DNA of 64,000 bases from an uncultured Selenomonas sp. (GCA_900552565.1 USAK01000005.1:1-64000), one strand, 5' to 3'. Positions 53,299 through 62,199 are shown, counted from the first letter of the stretch. Notes: generated by a model not told the origin, from the letters alone. Numbers and translations are program-made.

Positions 53299-54189
53299 TT
53301 AAAGACGACAATCCGAGACAATCTGTTCCATATCGGACGGGAGCGGAACTTTGATGTCGATAGTTTGACCCGTCAGCGGATGCGTGAAGTAAAGCCGGCA
53401 GGCGTGAAGCGCCTGTCTCTTGATGAGTGTACAGCTGCCGCCGTAGAGGTCATCGCCGAGGAGCGGATGGCCAAGATGCGCGAGATGTACGCGAATCTGG
53501 TGCGTGCGGCCCGTGTCGAGGACGAGGCGCACCAGGGAGAAACATCCGTTTGTACGCACGGTCTCATAATGCGTGCGTGCTTCCTGTCCGTCAGGGGCTA
53601 CTTTGCGCAGGATGATGCTCGGCAGCGCGCGGGCAATCGGCGCGTCGATAAGACCGGACGCTGGCGTGAGCTTTCCTTCTATAATAGCGAGGTATTCGCG
53701 GTGGAAGAGTTTGCCTTCCCCGCGTTTGGGCGTCAGCTTGTACTGGACCTGCGGGACCTTGGCGATGAGCACGAGGCCTGACGTGTCGCGGTCAAGCCGG
53801 TGCACGGGATGGTAGGCATGATGCTCGCCATGTTTTTCATACCAATACAGGACTGCGTTGCCCAGCGTGCCGTGGGCTTCTTTTGTCGTCGGATGAACGA
53901 GCTGGCCCGCGGGCTTATTGACGACCATGAGGTAGTTATCTTCATAGCGGATATCAAGAGGCAGGTTCTCGGGCTCGATATTTGAAGGCCGCACAATATC
54001 AAAGCTTAAGATGTCGCCGTTTTTGACTTTGGTCAGGGCCGCATTGGCGGGAATGCCATTGACGCGGAACGTGCCGGAATGCTTGATGCGTTTCCAGAGG
54101 GTGGAGGATATGCCTTCTTTTTGCGTCAGAAAAGCCTTGACGGGCACAGTCGTCAAGGCTTCTGGGAGTTCGACGCGGATTTGCGTCAT
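53299..54189 (-). CDS. RluA/RluD-family pseudouridine synthase
   Basis: This 296-residue pseudouridine synthase acts on rRNA or tRNA. The N-terminal S4-like domain is SSTLWKRIKHSGTFRVNG. The catalytic motif is HRLDRDTSGLVLIAK with the active-site Asp. C-terminal GRTHQIRVHLAHLGHPLLGDDLYGG-type sequence is present as GRTHQIRVHLAH and GHPLLGDDLYGG. Target uridines cannot be told. Its start overlaps the uraA stop (ATGA on the minus strand), so it is the second gene of that operon. Confidence 0.88.
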   Translation of the reverse strand: MTQIRVELPEALTTVPVKAFLTQKEGISSTLWKRIKHSGTFRVNGIPANAALTKVKNGDILSFDIVRPSNIEPENLPLDIRYEDNYLMVVNKPAGQLVHPTTKEAHGTLGNAVLYWYEKHGEHHAYHPVHRLDRDTSGLVLIAKVPQVQYKLTPKRGEGKLFHREYLAIIEGKLTPASGLIDAPIARALPSIILRKVAPDGQEARTHYETVRTNGCFSLVRLVLDTGRTHQIRVHLAHLGHPLLGDDLYGGSCTLIKRQALHACRLYFTHPLTGQTIDIKVPLPSDMEQIVSDCRL

Positions 54190-55493
54190 TTTTTTGGGCT
54201 GTCCTCGGGGCCGATTTCACCGACCGGGTCATTTTGGCCGGTGAGCGGATTTTTATCCCCGCGACTCATGGCAATGAGACGGAATGCCAGCGACAGGATG
54301 ATGGCGACGACGGTAGCGAGCGACATGCCCTTGAAGCTTACCGTGCCAATCGTCAGGCTGGCCGTCGAAACGCCGATGCCCATGACGATGGACGTCAAAA
54401 GCAGGTTCATCGGGTTGTTGTAGTCGACTTTGGCTTCGACGAGGATGCGGATACCTGAGGCGGCGATGACGCCGAAGAGCAGCATCGATACGCCGCCCAT
54501 GACCGGCGTCGGGATGCTCTGGATGAGAGCCGCGAGCTTGCCAAAGCACGAGAGCAGGATGGCAAAGACGGCAGCACCGCCAATGACCCAGGTCGAGAAG
54601 ACTTTCGTGATGGCGAGCACGCCGATATTTTCGCCGTACGTCGTGTTCGGCGTCGAGCCGAAGAAGCCCGAGATGATGGTCGAAAGACCGTTGCCAAAGA
54701 TGGAGCGGTCGAGGCCCGGGTCTTTCGTGAGGTCATGGCCGACGATGTTGCCCGTGACAATCAGGTGGCCGATGTGTTCGACGATGACGACAAGCGAAGC
54801 CGGCAGGATGATGAGGATGGCGCCGAGGTCAAAGACCGGCTTGTAGAACGTTGGCAGGGCAAACCACGGGGCATTTTCGACCAGCGTCCAGTCGACGATG
54901 CCGCAGAGGGCGGCGATGATATAGCCGCTGACGACACCGATGAGAATCGGGATGATGGAGAGGAAGCCTTTAAAGGCGACTGAAGCGAAAATCGTGATGG
55001 CTAGCGTTGCGAGCGAGACAAAAATCGTCGTGCTGTCAGCTTTGTCGCCTGTGAGACCGGCCATGCCGGCGGCCGTTGGCATGAGTTCGAGGCCGATGAC
55101 AGCGACGATGGCACCCATCGAGGCCGGCGGGAAAATCACGTCAATCCAGCTCGTGCCGATGGCGCGCACCAGGAGACCGACGAGGCAGAAGACCACACCG
55201 ACGCAGATGAAGCCGCCGAGGGCTGCTTCGTAGCTGTACTGCGCGAGTACGAGAAAGACCGGGGAGAGAAAGGCAAAACTCGAGCCGAGGTAGGCAGGAA
55301 TCTTGCCCCTGCAGAGGACGAGATAGAGAATCGTGCCAATGCCGTTGAAGAGCAGGACCGTGGCCGGATTGATCTTGAAGAGGATTGGTACGAGCACCGT
55401 AGAGCCGAACATCGCAAAGAGATGCTGCAGCGAAAGTGGGATGGTCTCGAGAAGCGGCAGCTTCTCTTCGACACCGATAGGACGTTTTTGCAA
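54186..55493 (-). CDS. uraA: Uracil permease (NCS2 family)
   Basis: This inner-membrane uracil:proton symporter has 435 residues and about fourteen membrane segments. Family markers include SLQHLFAMFGSTVLVP at the start, GLELMPTAAG, and FFGSTPNTTYGENIGV, which holds the substrate-site region. VMGGVSMLLFG follows. The start is TTG 55493, with AAAGGAG nine bases upstream. Strong similarity to UraA/PyrP rather than xanthine carriers is my reading. It heads a two-gene minus-strand operon with the pseudouridine synthase. I see no PyrR attenuator in its leader. Confidence 0.88.
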   Translation of the reverse strand: MQKRPIGVEEKLPLLETIPLSLQHLFAMFGSTVLVPILFKINPATVLLFNGIGTILYLVLCRGKIPAYLGSSFAFLSPVFLVLAQYSYEAALGGFICVGVVFCLVGLLVRAIGTSWIDVIFPPASMGAIVAVIGLELMPTAAGMAGLTGDKADSTTIFVSLATLAITIFASVAFKGFLSIIPILIGVVSGYIIAALCGIVDWTLVENAPWFALPTFYKPVFDLGAILIILPASLVVIVEHIGHLIVTGNIVGHDLTKDPGLDRSIFGNGLSTIISGFFGSTPNTTYGENIGVLAITKVFSTWVIGGAAVFAILLSCFGKLAALIQSIPTPVMGGVSMLLFGVIAASGIRILVEAKVDYNNPMNLLLTSIVMGIGVSTASLTIGTVSFKGMSLATVVAIILSLAFRLIAMSRGDKNPLTGQNDPVGEIGPEDSPKK

Positions 55494-55552
55494 GACAGGG
55501 CACTCCTTTCTTTTTGAGAACGTTCTTGCTTTCTACAAATAAATACGTATCC

Positions 55553-55581
55553 AATTTATCATAGCTTAGGACATATGTCCA
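55553..55581 (-). promoter_or_regulatory. Promoter of uraA
   Basis: On the minus strand TGGACA (55581-55576), a 17-base spacer ending in TGA, and TAAATT (55558-55553). The -10 matches consensus in four of six positions. Confidence 0.5.
55569..55580. promoter_or_regulatory. Palindromic operator candidate at the uraA promoter
   Basis: GGACATATGTCC is a perfect 12-base palindrome covering the uraA -35 element and the adjoining spacer. Binding here would block polymerase. No regulator is identified. Confidence 0.4.
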
Positions 55582-55723
55582 CTTTTCTTGTTTGCCTTTG
55601 AAAACAAGCAGAATTTTATCATTTCATGCATCTTATTTTCGATTTTTTAGTGAATATGTAACATATCGGCTTTTGCGTGTGCTCTCCTAAAAAACATTTT
55701 TACATAAAAATGGCGAAATATGG

Positions 55724-55752
55724 TAGACAGGCCGCTAAATTTCTTGTATAAT
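55724..55752 (+). promoter_or_regulatory. Promoter of lysC
   Basis: TAGACA (55724-55729) and TATAAT (55747-55752) with a 17-base spacer. Confidence 0.75.
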
Positions 55753-55784
55753 ATGTTTCGATTAAACACTTTAACAAACAAAAA

Positions 55785-55817
55785 GCCACTGTGTCCGCTT
55801 ATGATGGATGCAATGGC
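55785..55817 (+). promoter_or_regulatory. Hairpin in the lysC leader
   Basis: GCCACTGTGTCC (55785-55796) pairs with GGATGCAATGGC (55806-55817) with one mismatch. It lies nine bases before the AGGGGGAG site. It is too short for a lysine riboswitch and has no T-run. Confidence 0.4.
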
Positions 55818-55837
55818 ATATGTTTAGGGGGAGAAAC

Positions 55838-57070
55838 ATGGCGCTTATTGTAAAGAAATTCGGTGGCAGCTCCGTCGCTACCACGGAAAAGATCATGAAT
55901 GTAGCAAAGAGAGTGCTGAGCGAAAAGCAGCCGGGCGACCAGATTGTCATGGTAGTGTCGGCCATGGGCGATACGACAGATGACCTCATTACGCTGGCCA
56001 ATGGCATCACGAAAAACCCGTACCAGTACGCGCGCGAGATGGATATGCTGCTGACGACTGGTGAGCAGGTCTCCATCGCTCTCCTCGCGATGGCATTCAA
56101 GAGCCTCGGCCAGCCGGCCATTTCGCTGACGGGCCCGATGGCGGGCATGCGCACGGATTCTGTGCATACGAAAGGCCGCATCAAAGACATTCAGCCAAAG
56201 CGCGTTCATGAAGAACTCGACAAAGGCAATATTGTTGTCATCGCCGGCTTCCAGGGCTGCGATGACATTGGCGACCTCGTGACGCTCGGCCGCGGCGGCT
56301 CCGATACGTCGGCCGTTGCTCTTGCCGGTGCACTCAAGGCAGATTCCTGCGAAATCTACACGGATGTCGACGGCGTTTATTCGGCTGACCCGCGTATTGT
56401 CAAGAATGCACGCAAGATGAAAGAAATCACGTACTACGAGATGCTCGAGATGGCACGTCTTGGTGCCGGCGTCATGCAGCCGCGTTCCGTCGAGATGGGC
56501 AAGTACTTCAATATTCCAATTCACGTTCGTTCGACGTTCACGAATAAACCAGGCACGATCATTAGGGAGGACTATACAATGGAAGATAAGGATTTTGTAA
56601 TCCGCGGTGTCGCACACGATGAGAAGGTAGCAAAGATTGCCGTACTTGGCATTCCGAACACGCCGGGCATTGCCCATGAAATTTTCTCGGCACTCGCTGA
56701 GGCCAACATCGATGTCGACATGATCGTGCAGAGCATCCGCAACATCGAAAAGAATGTCACGGATATGGTCTTCACGGTGGCTTCGGACGACCTCACTCAG
56801 GCAAAGAAAGTCGTCGACAAAGTCGCTGACAAACTCAATGCCATCGCTGTTCTCATCGAGGAAGACGTTGCGAAAGTCTCGATTGTCGGCGCTGGCATGC
56901 TCGGCAACCCAGGCATCGCAGCCCGTATGTTCGGTGCTCTTTCGAAGGCACAGATCAACATCGACATCATCAGCACGTCGGAAATCAGCATTTCCTGCCT
57001 TGTCAAGGGTTCGCAGCTCAAGGAAGCTGTCAATGCCATCCACGACGAGTTCTTCCCGGCAAAGGCTTAA
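55838..57070 (+). CDS. lysC: Aspartate kinase, with internal beta-subunit start
   Basis: Aspartokinase makes aspartyl phosphate, the first step to lysine, threonine and methionine. ATG 55838 (410 residues) has AGGGGGAG upstream. The kinase domain opens with KKFGGSSVA and includes TTGEQVSIALLA and GRGGSDTSAVALA. Two ACT domains (about 260-405) carry GIPNTPGIAHEIFSALAEA and GNPGIAARMFGALS. At 56579 an in-frame ATG preceded by GGGAGG could yield a separate 163-residue beta subunit, as in Bacillus subtilis aspartokinase II. It is monocistronic. Confidence 0.95.
   Translation: MALIVKKFGGSSVATTEKIMNVAKRVLSEKQPGDQIVMVVSAMGDTTDDLITLANGITKNPYQYAREMDMLLTTGEQVSIALLAMAFKSLGQPAISLTGPMAGMRTDSVHTKGRIKDIQPKRVHEELDKGNIVVIAGFQGCDDIGDLVTLGRGGSDTSAVALAGALKADSCEIYTDVDGVYSADPRIVKNARKMKEITYYEMLEMARLGAGVMQPRSVEMGKYFNIPIHVRSTFTNKPGTIIREDYTMEDKDFVIRGVAHDEKVAKIAVLGIPNTPGIAHEIFSALAEANIDVDMIVQSIRNIEKNVTDMVFTVASDDLTQAKKVVDKVADKLNAIAVLIEEDVAKVSIVGAGMLGNPGIAARMFGALSKAQINIDIISTSEISISCLVKGSQLKEAVNAIHDEFFPAKA
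56564..56581 (+). promoter_or_regulatory. Internal ribosome site and start for the aspartokinase beta subunit
   Basis: TAGGGAGG at 56563-56570 is followed eight bases later by ATG 56579, in frame with lysC, at the boundary between kinase and ACT domains. The encoded residues there (REDYTMEDKD) are not constrained to create such a site. Confidence 0.6.
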
Positions 57071-57091
57071 GTTTTTATTTTTGGCAGAGCG

Positions 57092-57117
57092 GCCACCCCT
57101 TTTTGGGGGTGGCTTTT
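57092..57117 (+). terminator. lysC terminator
   Basis: GCCACCCC and GGGGTGGC around TTTTTG, followed by TTTT. Confidence 0.85.
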
Positions 57118-57347
57118 CTGTTATACCGCATTTCTCGTGTTGCCGATTGACTTTTTTCCTCTTTGCCGCGAATTTGCTTTTATTTACGGAGGAGTGTAGG
57201 CAATTATCTAGAAATATTGTATACTTATCCGTTTTTATCTGGACAGATGGGGGAAAAGCGTTTATGATATACTCAACACGCGGATATGCGTAGATATCAT
57301 ATGGAATTCAGTGTTTATATTTGTGAAAGCGAAAGGAAGTTTGTTCT

Positions 57348-58592
57348 ATGACGACGAGTATGGCAGCGTCTCATGCTGCAAGCAAGAGACTCAAGGATGC
57401 GATTTTCGGTGCAAGTGCGGCCTGCCGCGAAGCAGCTGAGAAATACGGCGCTGATAAAGTCACGAATGCGACGATGGGCGTCATGATGGACGAAAACGGC
57501 AAATTCGCAAGTCTCCCGACGATGGAACGCGTCTTCCGCTCGCTGTCCATTGAAGATTACGCACGCTATGCCCCAATCCCGGGCCTGCCCGAATATCTCG
57601 ATGCTGTCCTCGATGCGACGTTTGCTGACCAGCGTCCGGATGGCTATCTCGCGGCCATCGCTACGTCGGGCGGCACGGGTGCCATCCATCACGCTGTGGC
57701 CAATTACGCAGAGCACGGCGACGAGGTCCTGACGGCCGACTGGTTCTGGGGCACGTACAATGTCATCTGCAACGAATGCGGCTCGCATCTGACGAATTAC
57801 CAGCTGTTCGATGAGAACAACAATTTCAATATCAAGGACTACACGGCAAAAGTCGATGCCATCATGGCCAAGCAGGACAGCCTGCTTTCCATCATCAACA
57901 CGCCGGCGCATAATCCGACGGGCTTCAGCCTGACGGAAGAGGACTGGGACAATGTCCTCGCCCTGACGAAGAAATACGCAGCTAAGGGCAAGAAGATGAG
58001 CATCCTCGTCGATATTGCCTACATCGACTATGCCGGCGAGAAGAACGAGACGCGCCGCTTCATGAAAAAGTTCGGCAACCTGCCGGACAACATCCTCGTC
58101 ATGTTCTCGTTCTCGATGTCGAAGGGCTACACGGCTTACGGCCAGCGCACGGGCGCGCTCGTCGCTGTTTCCTCGAGCAAGGAAGTCATCACGGAGTTCA
58201 AGGAAATCAACAAATACACGAGCCGTGCTACGTGGTCGAACATCAACCGCGGTGCCATGACGCTGCTGGCCCGCATCCAGAACGACAAGAGCACGCTTGC
58301 ACAGTTTGAGAAGGAACGCGATGACTATTACAAGATGATTCAGCATCGCGGCAATATCTTCATGGAAGAGGCAAAGGCCTGCGGCCTCAATGCTCTGCCG
58401 TACAAAGGCGGCTTCTTCCTCGCTGTGCCGGCCAAGGACCCGCAGGCCGTCTGCGACAAACTGCACGATGACCTGATTTTCGCCGTACCGCTGAAGCTCG
58501 GCATCCGTGTCGCAGCCTGCTCCGTATCGGCTGACAAGATGAAGGGGGTCGCTGCCAAGGTCCTCAAGGCCCAGCAGGCAGTCGAAGGCTGA
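57348..58592 (+). CDS. Class I/II PLP-dependent aminotransferase (aspartate/aromatic type)
   Basis: This 414-residue aminotransferase has the PLP lysine at Lys259 in FSMSKGYTAYGQRTG, the position and spacing of aspartate/aromatic aminotransferases. NTPAHNPTGFSLTEEDWD holds the cofactor Asn, and the C-terminal Arg in LGIRVAACSV would bind the substrate carboxylate. Specificity is not certain. GGAAG precedes ATG 57348. The upstream 230 bases contain -10-like TATACT at two sites but no clear full promoter. Position after lysC might suggest aspartate supply, but a terminator lies between. Confidence 0.88.
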   Translation: MTTSMAASHAASKRLKDAIFGASAACREAAEKYGADKVTNATMGVMMDENGKFASLPTMERVFRSLSIEDYARYAPIPGLPEYLDAVLDATFADQRPDGYLAAIATSGGTGAIHHAVANYAEHGDEVLTADWFWGTYNVICNECGSHLTNYQLFDENNNFNIKDYTAKVDAIMAKQDSLLSIINTPAHNPTGFSLTEEDWDNVLALTKKYAAKGKKMSILVDIAYIDYAGEKNETRRFMKKFGNLPDNILVMFSFSMSKGYTAYGQRTGALVAVSSSKEVITEFKEINKYTSRATWSNINRGAMTLLARIQNDKSTLAQFEKERDDYYKMIQHRGNIFMEEAKACGLNALPYKGGFFLAVPAKDPQAVCDKLHDDLIFAVPLKLGIRVAACSVSADKMKGVAAKVLKAQQAVEG

Positions 58593-58629
58593 TTCCCTGC
58601 ATTCACAGGTTAGCATAGTTTGGAATTTT

Positions 58630-58675
58630 AAGACCGGACGTTCGCTTTTTTTTGAAACGGATGTCCGGTCTTTTT
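58630..58675 (+). terminator. Aminotransferase terminator
   Basis: AAGACCGGAC (58630-58639) pairs with GTCCGGTCTT (58663-58672), followed by TTT. The loop is long and contains a T8 run. Confidence 0.8.
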
Positions 58676-58698
58676 CCGTTTCGGGACGAAATTTCTTA

Positions 58699-58727
58699 TT
58701 GATGTGAACGGTGATTGATGTTATAGT
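58699..58727 (+). promoter_or_regulatory. Promoter of the DUF47-Pit operon
   Basis: TTGATG (58699-58704), a 17-base spacer and TATAGT (58722-58727). Confidence 0.6.
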
Positions 58728-58730
58728 TAA

Positions 58731-58752
58731 ATTGTTAAGGTTCGTTAACAAT
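58731..58752. promoter_or_regulatory. Inverted repeat downstream of the Pit promoter, operator candidate
   Basis: ATTGTTAA (58731-58738) and TTAACAAT (58745-58752) are a perfect repeat with a six-base gap, covering the likely transcription start. The TTAACA half resembles the TT(A/T/C)ACA units bound by Bacillus PhoP, but the arrangement is inverted instead of direct. Confidence 0.45.
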
Positions 58753-58799
58753 GTAAATAAGTTCGTTTTCGTTCATGATCTAGGAGGACGCAAAAGGAT

Positions 58800-59426
58800 A
58801 TGTTTAAGTTCAAGCAGAAGGACAGCGAGTTCTTTGACTTGTTCGTGGAAAGCGCCCAGTATTTCTACAAAGGTGCGCTCATGATGGACGAAGTCATGCT
58901 GGATTACAGCAAGGCCGCTGACAAGGTAAAGGAGATTGTCGACCTCGAGCACGCAGCAGACGCAGTAAACGATAAGATCATCGACAAGCTGAATCTGACC
59001 TTCATCACGCCGATTGACCGCGAGGACATCTACGCGCTGGCCAATGGCCTCGATGATGGTGTGGACAATCTGCAGGGCACATTGCAGCGCATCGTCATGT
59101 ACCGTACGGGCAAGGCCATGAGCGGTGCTGTCACGCTGACGAAACTCCTCATCGAAAGTACCGAAGAAATCATCCGTGCGTGCTCTCTTTTGAAGAATAT
59201 CCGCAAGAACCAGGCGCAGATTCTGGAGGCGACGCATAAGATTGGCCGCCTTGAGAGCGAAGGGGACCGCGTCTACCGTCATGAGGTAGCGTACCTCTTT
59301 GACAAAGAAAAAGACCCGATTGAGCTGATTAAATGGAAGGATATCCTCGAGAATCTCGAGAATACGCTTGACCATTGCGAGAAGCTTTCGGATATGCTCC
59401 GGGGAGTGGTAATGAAGTATGCCTGA
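58800..59426 (+). CDS. DUF47/PhoU-like protein, Pit accessory
   Basis: This 208-residue all-helical cytoplasmic protein of the DUF47 family resembles PhoU. It has repeated acidic helices (EHAADAVNDKIIDKL, IDREDIYALANGLDDGVDNL) that bind metal in PhoU relatives. AGGAGG lies 8-13 bases before ATG 58800. The Pit gene starts inside its last codons (eight-base overlap), an arrangement widely conserved; it probably modulates Pit transport. Confidence 0.88.
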   Translation: MFKFKQKDSEFFDLFVESAQYFYKGALMMDEVMLDYSKAADKVKEIVDLEHAADAVNDKIIDKLNLTFITPIDREDIYALANGLDDGVDNLQGTLQRIVMYRTGKAMSGAVTLTKLLIESTEEIIRACSLLKNIRKNQAQILEATHKIGRLESEGDRVYRHEVAYLFDKEKDPIELIKWKDILENLENTLDHCEKLSDMLRGVVMKYA

Positions 59427-60417
59427 ACTCCAACTCCTGATTTTTACGGTCATCGGGCTCGCTCTGCTGTTTGACTTCATCAATGGCTTTCATGATACGG
59501 CCAACGCCATTGCGACGTCCGTCTCGACGCGAGCGCTTCATCCGAGCCATGCCATCATCATGGCGGCTTTTCTTAACTTTCTCGGTGCCATGTACAGTAC
59601 CGGCGTCGCTAAGACCATCGGTGCGGATATCGTCAAGTCGGCGCAGCATGTCGATGAGCGCGTGATTATCGCGGCTCTTGTCGGTGCCGTTGTCTGGAAC
59701 CTCATTACGTGGTGGTTCGCTGTACCGTCAAGCTCGTCGCATGCTCTGGTCGGCGGCGTCATTGGCGCCGTGCTTGTATCGGTCGGCTCTGACGGACTCA
59801 ATTTTTACGGCATCGGCAAGATTGTCCTGTCACTGATTGCTTCCCCGGTTATTGCTATTGTCACCGGCTGTATCGTCATGACGATACTGTTCCGGATTTT
59901 TGGGCGGTTCAGTCCCTCGGCGGTCAATGGCAAATTCAAGAAGATGCAGATTCTCTCGGCAGCCATGATGGCGTTCTCGCACGGTTCAAACGATGCGCAG
60001 AAGTCCATGGGTATCATCACACTCGCACTGCTGTCGGGCGGCTATATCGATGTGTTTGAAGTACCGACGTACGTCAAGATTCTCGCGGCTACGGCGATGG
60101 CCTGCGGCACGGCCGTTGGCGGCTGGCGCATCATCAAGACCATCGGCGGCAAAATCTTCAAGCTCGAGCCGATTTCCGGCTTCGCTGCTGACCTCAACTC
60201 GTCGATGGTCATCTTCTCGGCGACGCTGCTGCATCTGCCGGTTTCGACGACGCATGTCGTTTCCGGCTCCATCATGGGCGTCGGCACGGCGAAGCGCGTC
60301 AATGCGGTCCGCTGGGGTGTTGCCCAGCAGATGGTCACGGCCTGGGTGCTGACCATTCCATGTACGGCGGTGATGGGCGCAATTGCCTACCATTTCGTGA
60401 TTATGGTCTTTAAATAA
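59419..60417 (+). CDS. pit: Low-affinity inorganic phosphate transporter, Pit family
   Basis: This 332-residue inner-membrane transporter of metal-phosphate belongs to the PiT family, with about ten membrane segments. Both halves of the internal duplication carry the signature: GFHDTANAIATS near the N-terminus and FSHGSNDAQKSMG in the middle. TTHVVSGSIMG follows. Translation is coupled to the DUF47 gene. The operon ends at a very strong hairpin. Confidence 0.93.
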   Translation: MPELQLLIFTVIGLALLFDFINGFHDTANAIATSVSTRALHPSHAIIMAAFLNFLGAMYSTGVAKTIGADIVKSAQHVDERVIIAALVGAVVWNLITWWFAVPSSSSHALVGGVIGAVLVSVGSDGLNFYGIGKIVLSLIASPVIAIVTGCIVMTILFRIFGRFSPSAVNGKFKKMQILSAAMMAFSHGSNDAQKSMGIITLALLSGGYIDVFEVPTYVKILAATAMACGTAVGGWRIIKTIGGKIFKLEPISGFAADLNSSMVIFSATLLHLPVSTTHVVSGSIMGVGTAKRVNAVRWGVAQQMVTAWVLTIPCTAVMGAIAYHFVIMVFK

Positions 60418-60445
60418 GAAGATAAATTCATTTTTCTGACATTTG

Positions 60446-60494
60446 AACGGGAACATGTGTTACAATATAAGTAACACATGTTCCCGTTTTTTAT
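60446..60494 (+). terminator. Pit operon terminator
   Basis: An 18-base perfect stem (60446-60463 with 60471-60488) around AATATAA is followed by TTTT and more T. Confidence 0.92.
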
Positions 60495-60531
60495 GTGAAT
60501 GATGCCGCCTGAAATTAAAGGAGGAGTTTCT

Positions 60532-62199
60532 ATGTTTGTTACGATACGCAAAGAGAGAAATGTACTGCCGCAGGCCATGCCGCGTGACCTGGCGGCAGAT
60601 TATCAGCAGGAATACGCGAGCAAGATTGTGGCCGTAAAGCTTGATAATACGCTGCATGACCTGCAGACCCCTGTAGGCAAGGCGCGTTCGCTGGAATTTG
60701 TCGAACTGGAGAGCGAAGAAGGCTGGATTATTTACCGCCGTTCGGTAGAATTTCTGCTCATTATGGCCGTGCATGAGCTTTATCCTGATGCAGAGGTCGC
60801 AGCGATGTTCCGTGCGAACAACGGACTTTACTGTGAAATCACGTTGCCGCATCAGAAATTGACGCCGGAAATTGTCGGCGCCATTGAGCAGGAAATGCGC
60901 ATCATCGTGCAGGAAAACCGCCCGATTGTCAAGGAAGTATTCAAGCGTGAGGATGCGGTCAGGCTGTTCAAGGAGACGAAGCAGATTGAGAAGGCCAACC
61001 TCATCGCCTCACTCTCGCTGCCCAATGTCAGCATTTACCGCTGCGGCGGGTATTACGACTATCTCTACGGTGCGATGATTGGCTCGACGGGACATCTCGG
61101 CAAATTTGCACTCGACATTTTTGAATCCGGTGTGCTCCTGCGCACGCCAGACCTCAAGAGCAAGGGCGAGGTGCCCGCGTCAGTGCCGCAGCCGAAGCTT
61201 TCGGGCGTCCTTACCGAGGCCAAGGACTGGGCCAATATCCTGCGCTGCCGCTACGTGACCGATCTCAACCGTGCCATTCGTTCGGGCCGCATCAGCGAGG
61301 TCATCCGCGTTTCGGAGGCTTTGCAGGAAAAGCGCATTGCAGAAATTGCGGACCACATCGCTTCCAACTGCCGGAAGCTGCGCCTGATTCTCATTGCTGG
61401 CCCGTCATCTTCGGGCAAGACGTCTTTTGCCCAGCGTCTGCGCGTCCAGCTGCAGGTCTTAGGGTTGCGTCCTGTCTCGATTTCACTCGACAACTACTTT
61501 GTCAACCGCGAAGATACGCCAAAGACACCGGCCGGTGCTTACGACTATGAATGTCTCGAAGCTCTCGACGTGGCGCTGTTCAATAAGGATATGCTGGGCC
61601 TTTTAAAAGGGGAATCCGTTGTGCTGCCGCGCTACAACTTCAAGACGGGCGAACGTGAATGGGAAGGGCAGGAGCCGCTGACACTCGAGAAAAGTCAGCC
61701 CATCATCGTGGAAGGCATTCACGGGCTCAACGAGAAGCTCACCGCGCAGATTCCGCGCGAAAACAAATTCAAGATTTACATCAGTGCGCTGACGCAGCTC
61801 AATATCGATGCGCACAACCGCATTCCGACGACAGATGCCCGCCTGATTCGCCGTCTCGTGCGCGATTATCAGTTCCGTGGCGCCAGTGCCCTCAAAACGC
61901 TTAAGCAGTGGCCAGATGTGCGGCAGGGCGAAGAAAAATACATCTTCCCGTATCAGGAAGAGGCGGATGTCATGTTCAACTCGGCGATGATTTATGAACT
62001 GTCGGCGCTGCGCCGCTATGCCGTGCCGATGCTCAAGGCCGTGACGCCGGATGTGCCGGAGTACACGAAGGCACGGAGGCTGTTGGATTTCTGCCAGTAC
62101 TTCTTGGATTTGCCGGATGAGGACGATGTGCCGAACAACTCGATTCTGCGCGAGTTTATCGGGAAGTCCGTGTTCTTTAAGGGGGAAGAACAGGTTTGA
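60532..62199 (+). CDS. Uridine kinase-like nucleoside kinase with threonyl-tRNA-synthetase-like N-terminus
   Basis: This 555-residue protein fuses an N-terminal region related to the TGS and second additional domains of threonyl-tRNA synthetase (about 10-270) to a C-terminal uridine-kinase-like P-loop domain (about 285-500). The P-loop is GPSSSGKTS and the substrate region SISLDNYFVNREDTPKTP. Members are annotated as nucleoside kinases, phosphorylating uridine or cytidine, but activity is mostly inferred. AAGGAGGAG lies five bases before ATG 60532. It is a single gene; an unusual inverted-repeat element begins at its stop codon. Confidence 0.85.
   Translation: MFVTIRKERNVLPQAMPRDLAADYQQEYASKIVAVKLDNTLHDLQTPVGKARSLEFVELESEEGWIIYRRSVEFLLIMAVHELYPDAEVAAMFRANNGLYCEITLPHQKLTPEIVGAIEQEMRIIVQENRPIVKEVFKREDAVRLFKETKQIEKANLIASLSLPNVSIYRCGGYYDYLYGAMIGSTGHLGKFALDIFESGVLLRTPDLKSKGEVPASVPQPKLSGVLTEAKDWANILRCRYVTDLNRAIRSGRISEVIRVSEALQEKRIAEIADHIASNCRKLRLILIAGPSSSGKTSFAQRLRVQLQVLGLRPVSISLDNYFVNREDTPKTPAGAYDYECLEALDVALFNKDMLGLLKGESVVLPRYNFKTGEREWEGQEPLTLEKSQPIIVEGIHGLNEKLTAQIPRENKFKIYISALTQLNIDAHNRIPTTDARLIRRLVRDYQFRGASALKTLKQWPDVRQGEEKYIFPYQEEADVMFNSAMIYELSALRRYAVPMLKAVTPDVPEYTKARRLLDFCQYFLDLPDEDDVPNNSILREFIGKSVFFKGEEQV

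Larger units (their letters stand above)
55494..55837. other. Divergent regulatory region between uraA and lysC
   Basis: These 344 bases hold no gene. They contain the uraA promoter (55553-55581), the lysC promoter (55724-55752), a GGACATATGTCC palindrome, an AGAACGTTCT palindrome (55517-55526) in the uraA leader, and a lysC leader hairpin. The middle (55582-55720) is A/T-rich with nothing else recognisable. Confidence 0.6.

Noticed and set aside
55753..55837. Lysine riboswitch upstream of aspartokinase
   Set aside because: The leader is about 80 bases, far too short, and lacks the five-helix core.
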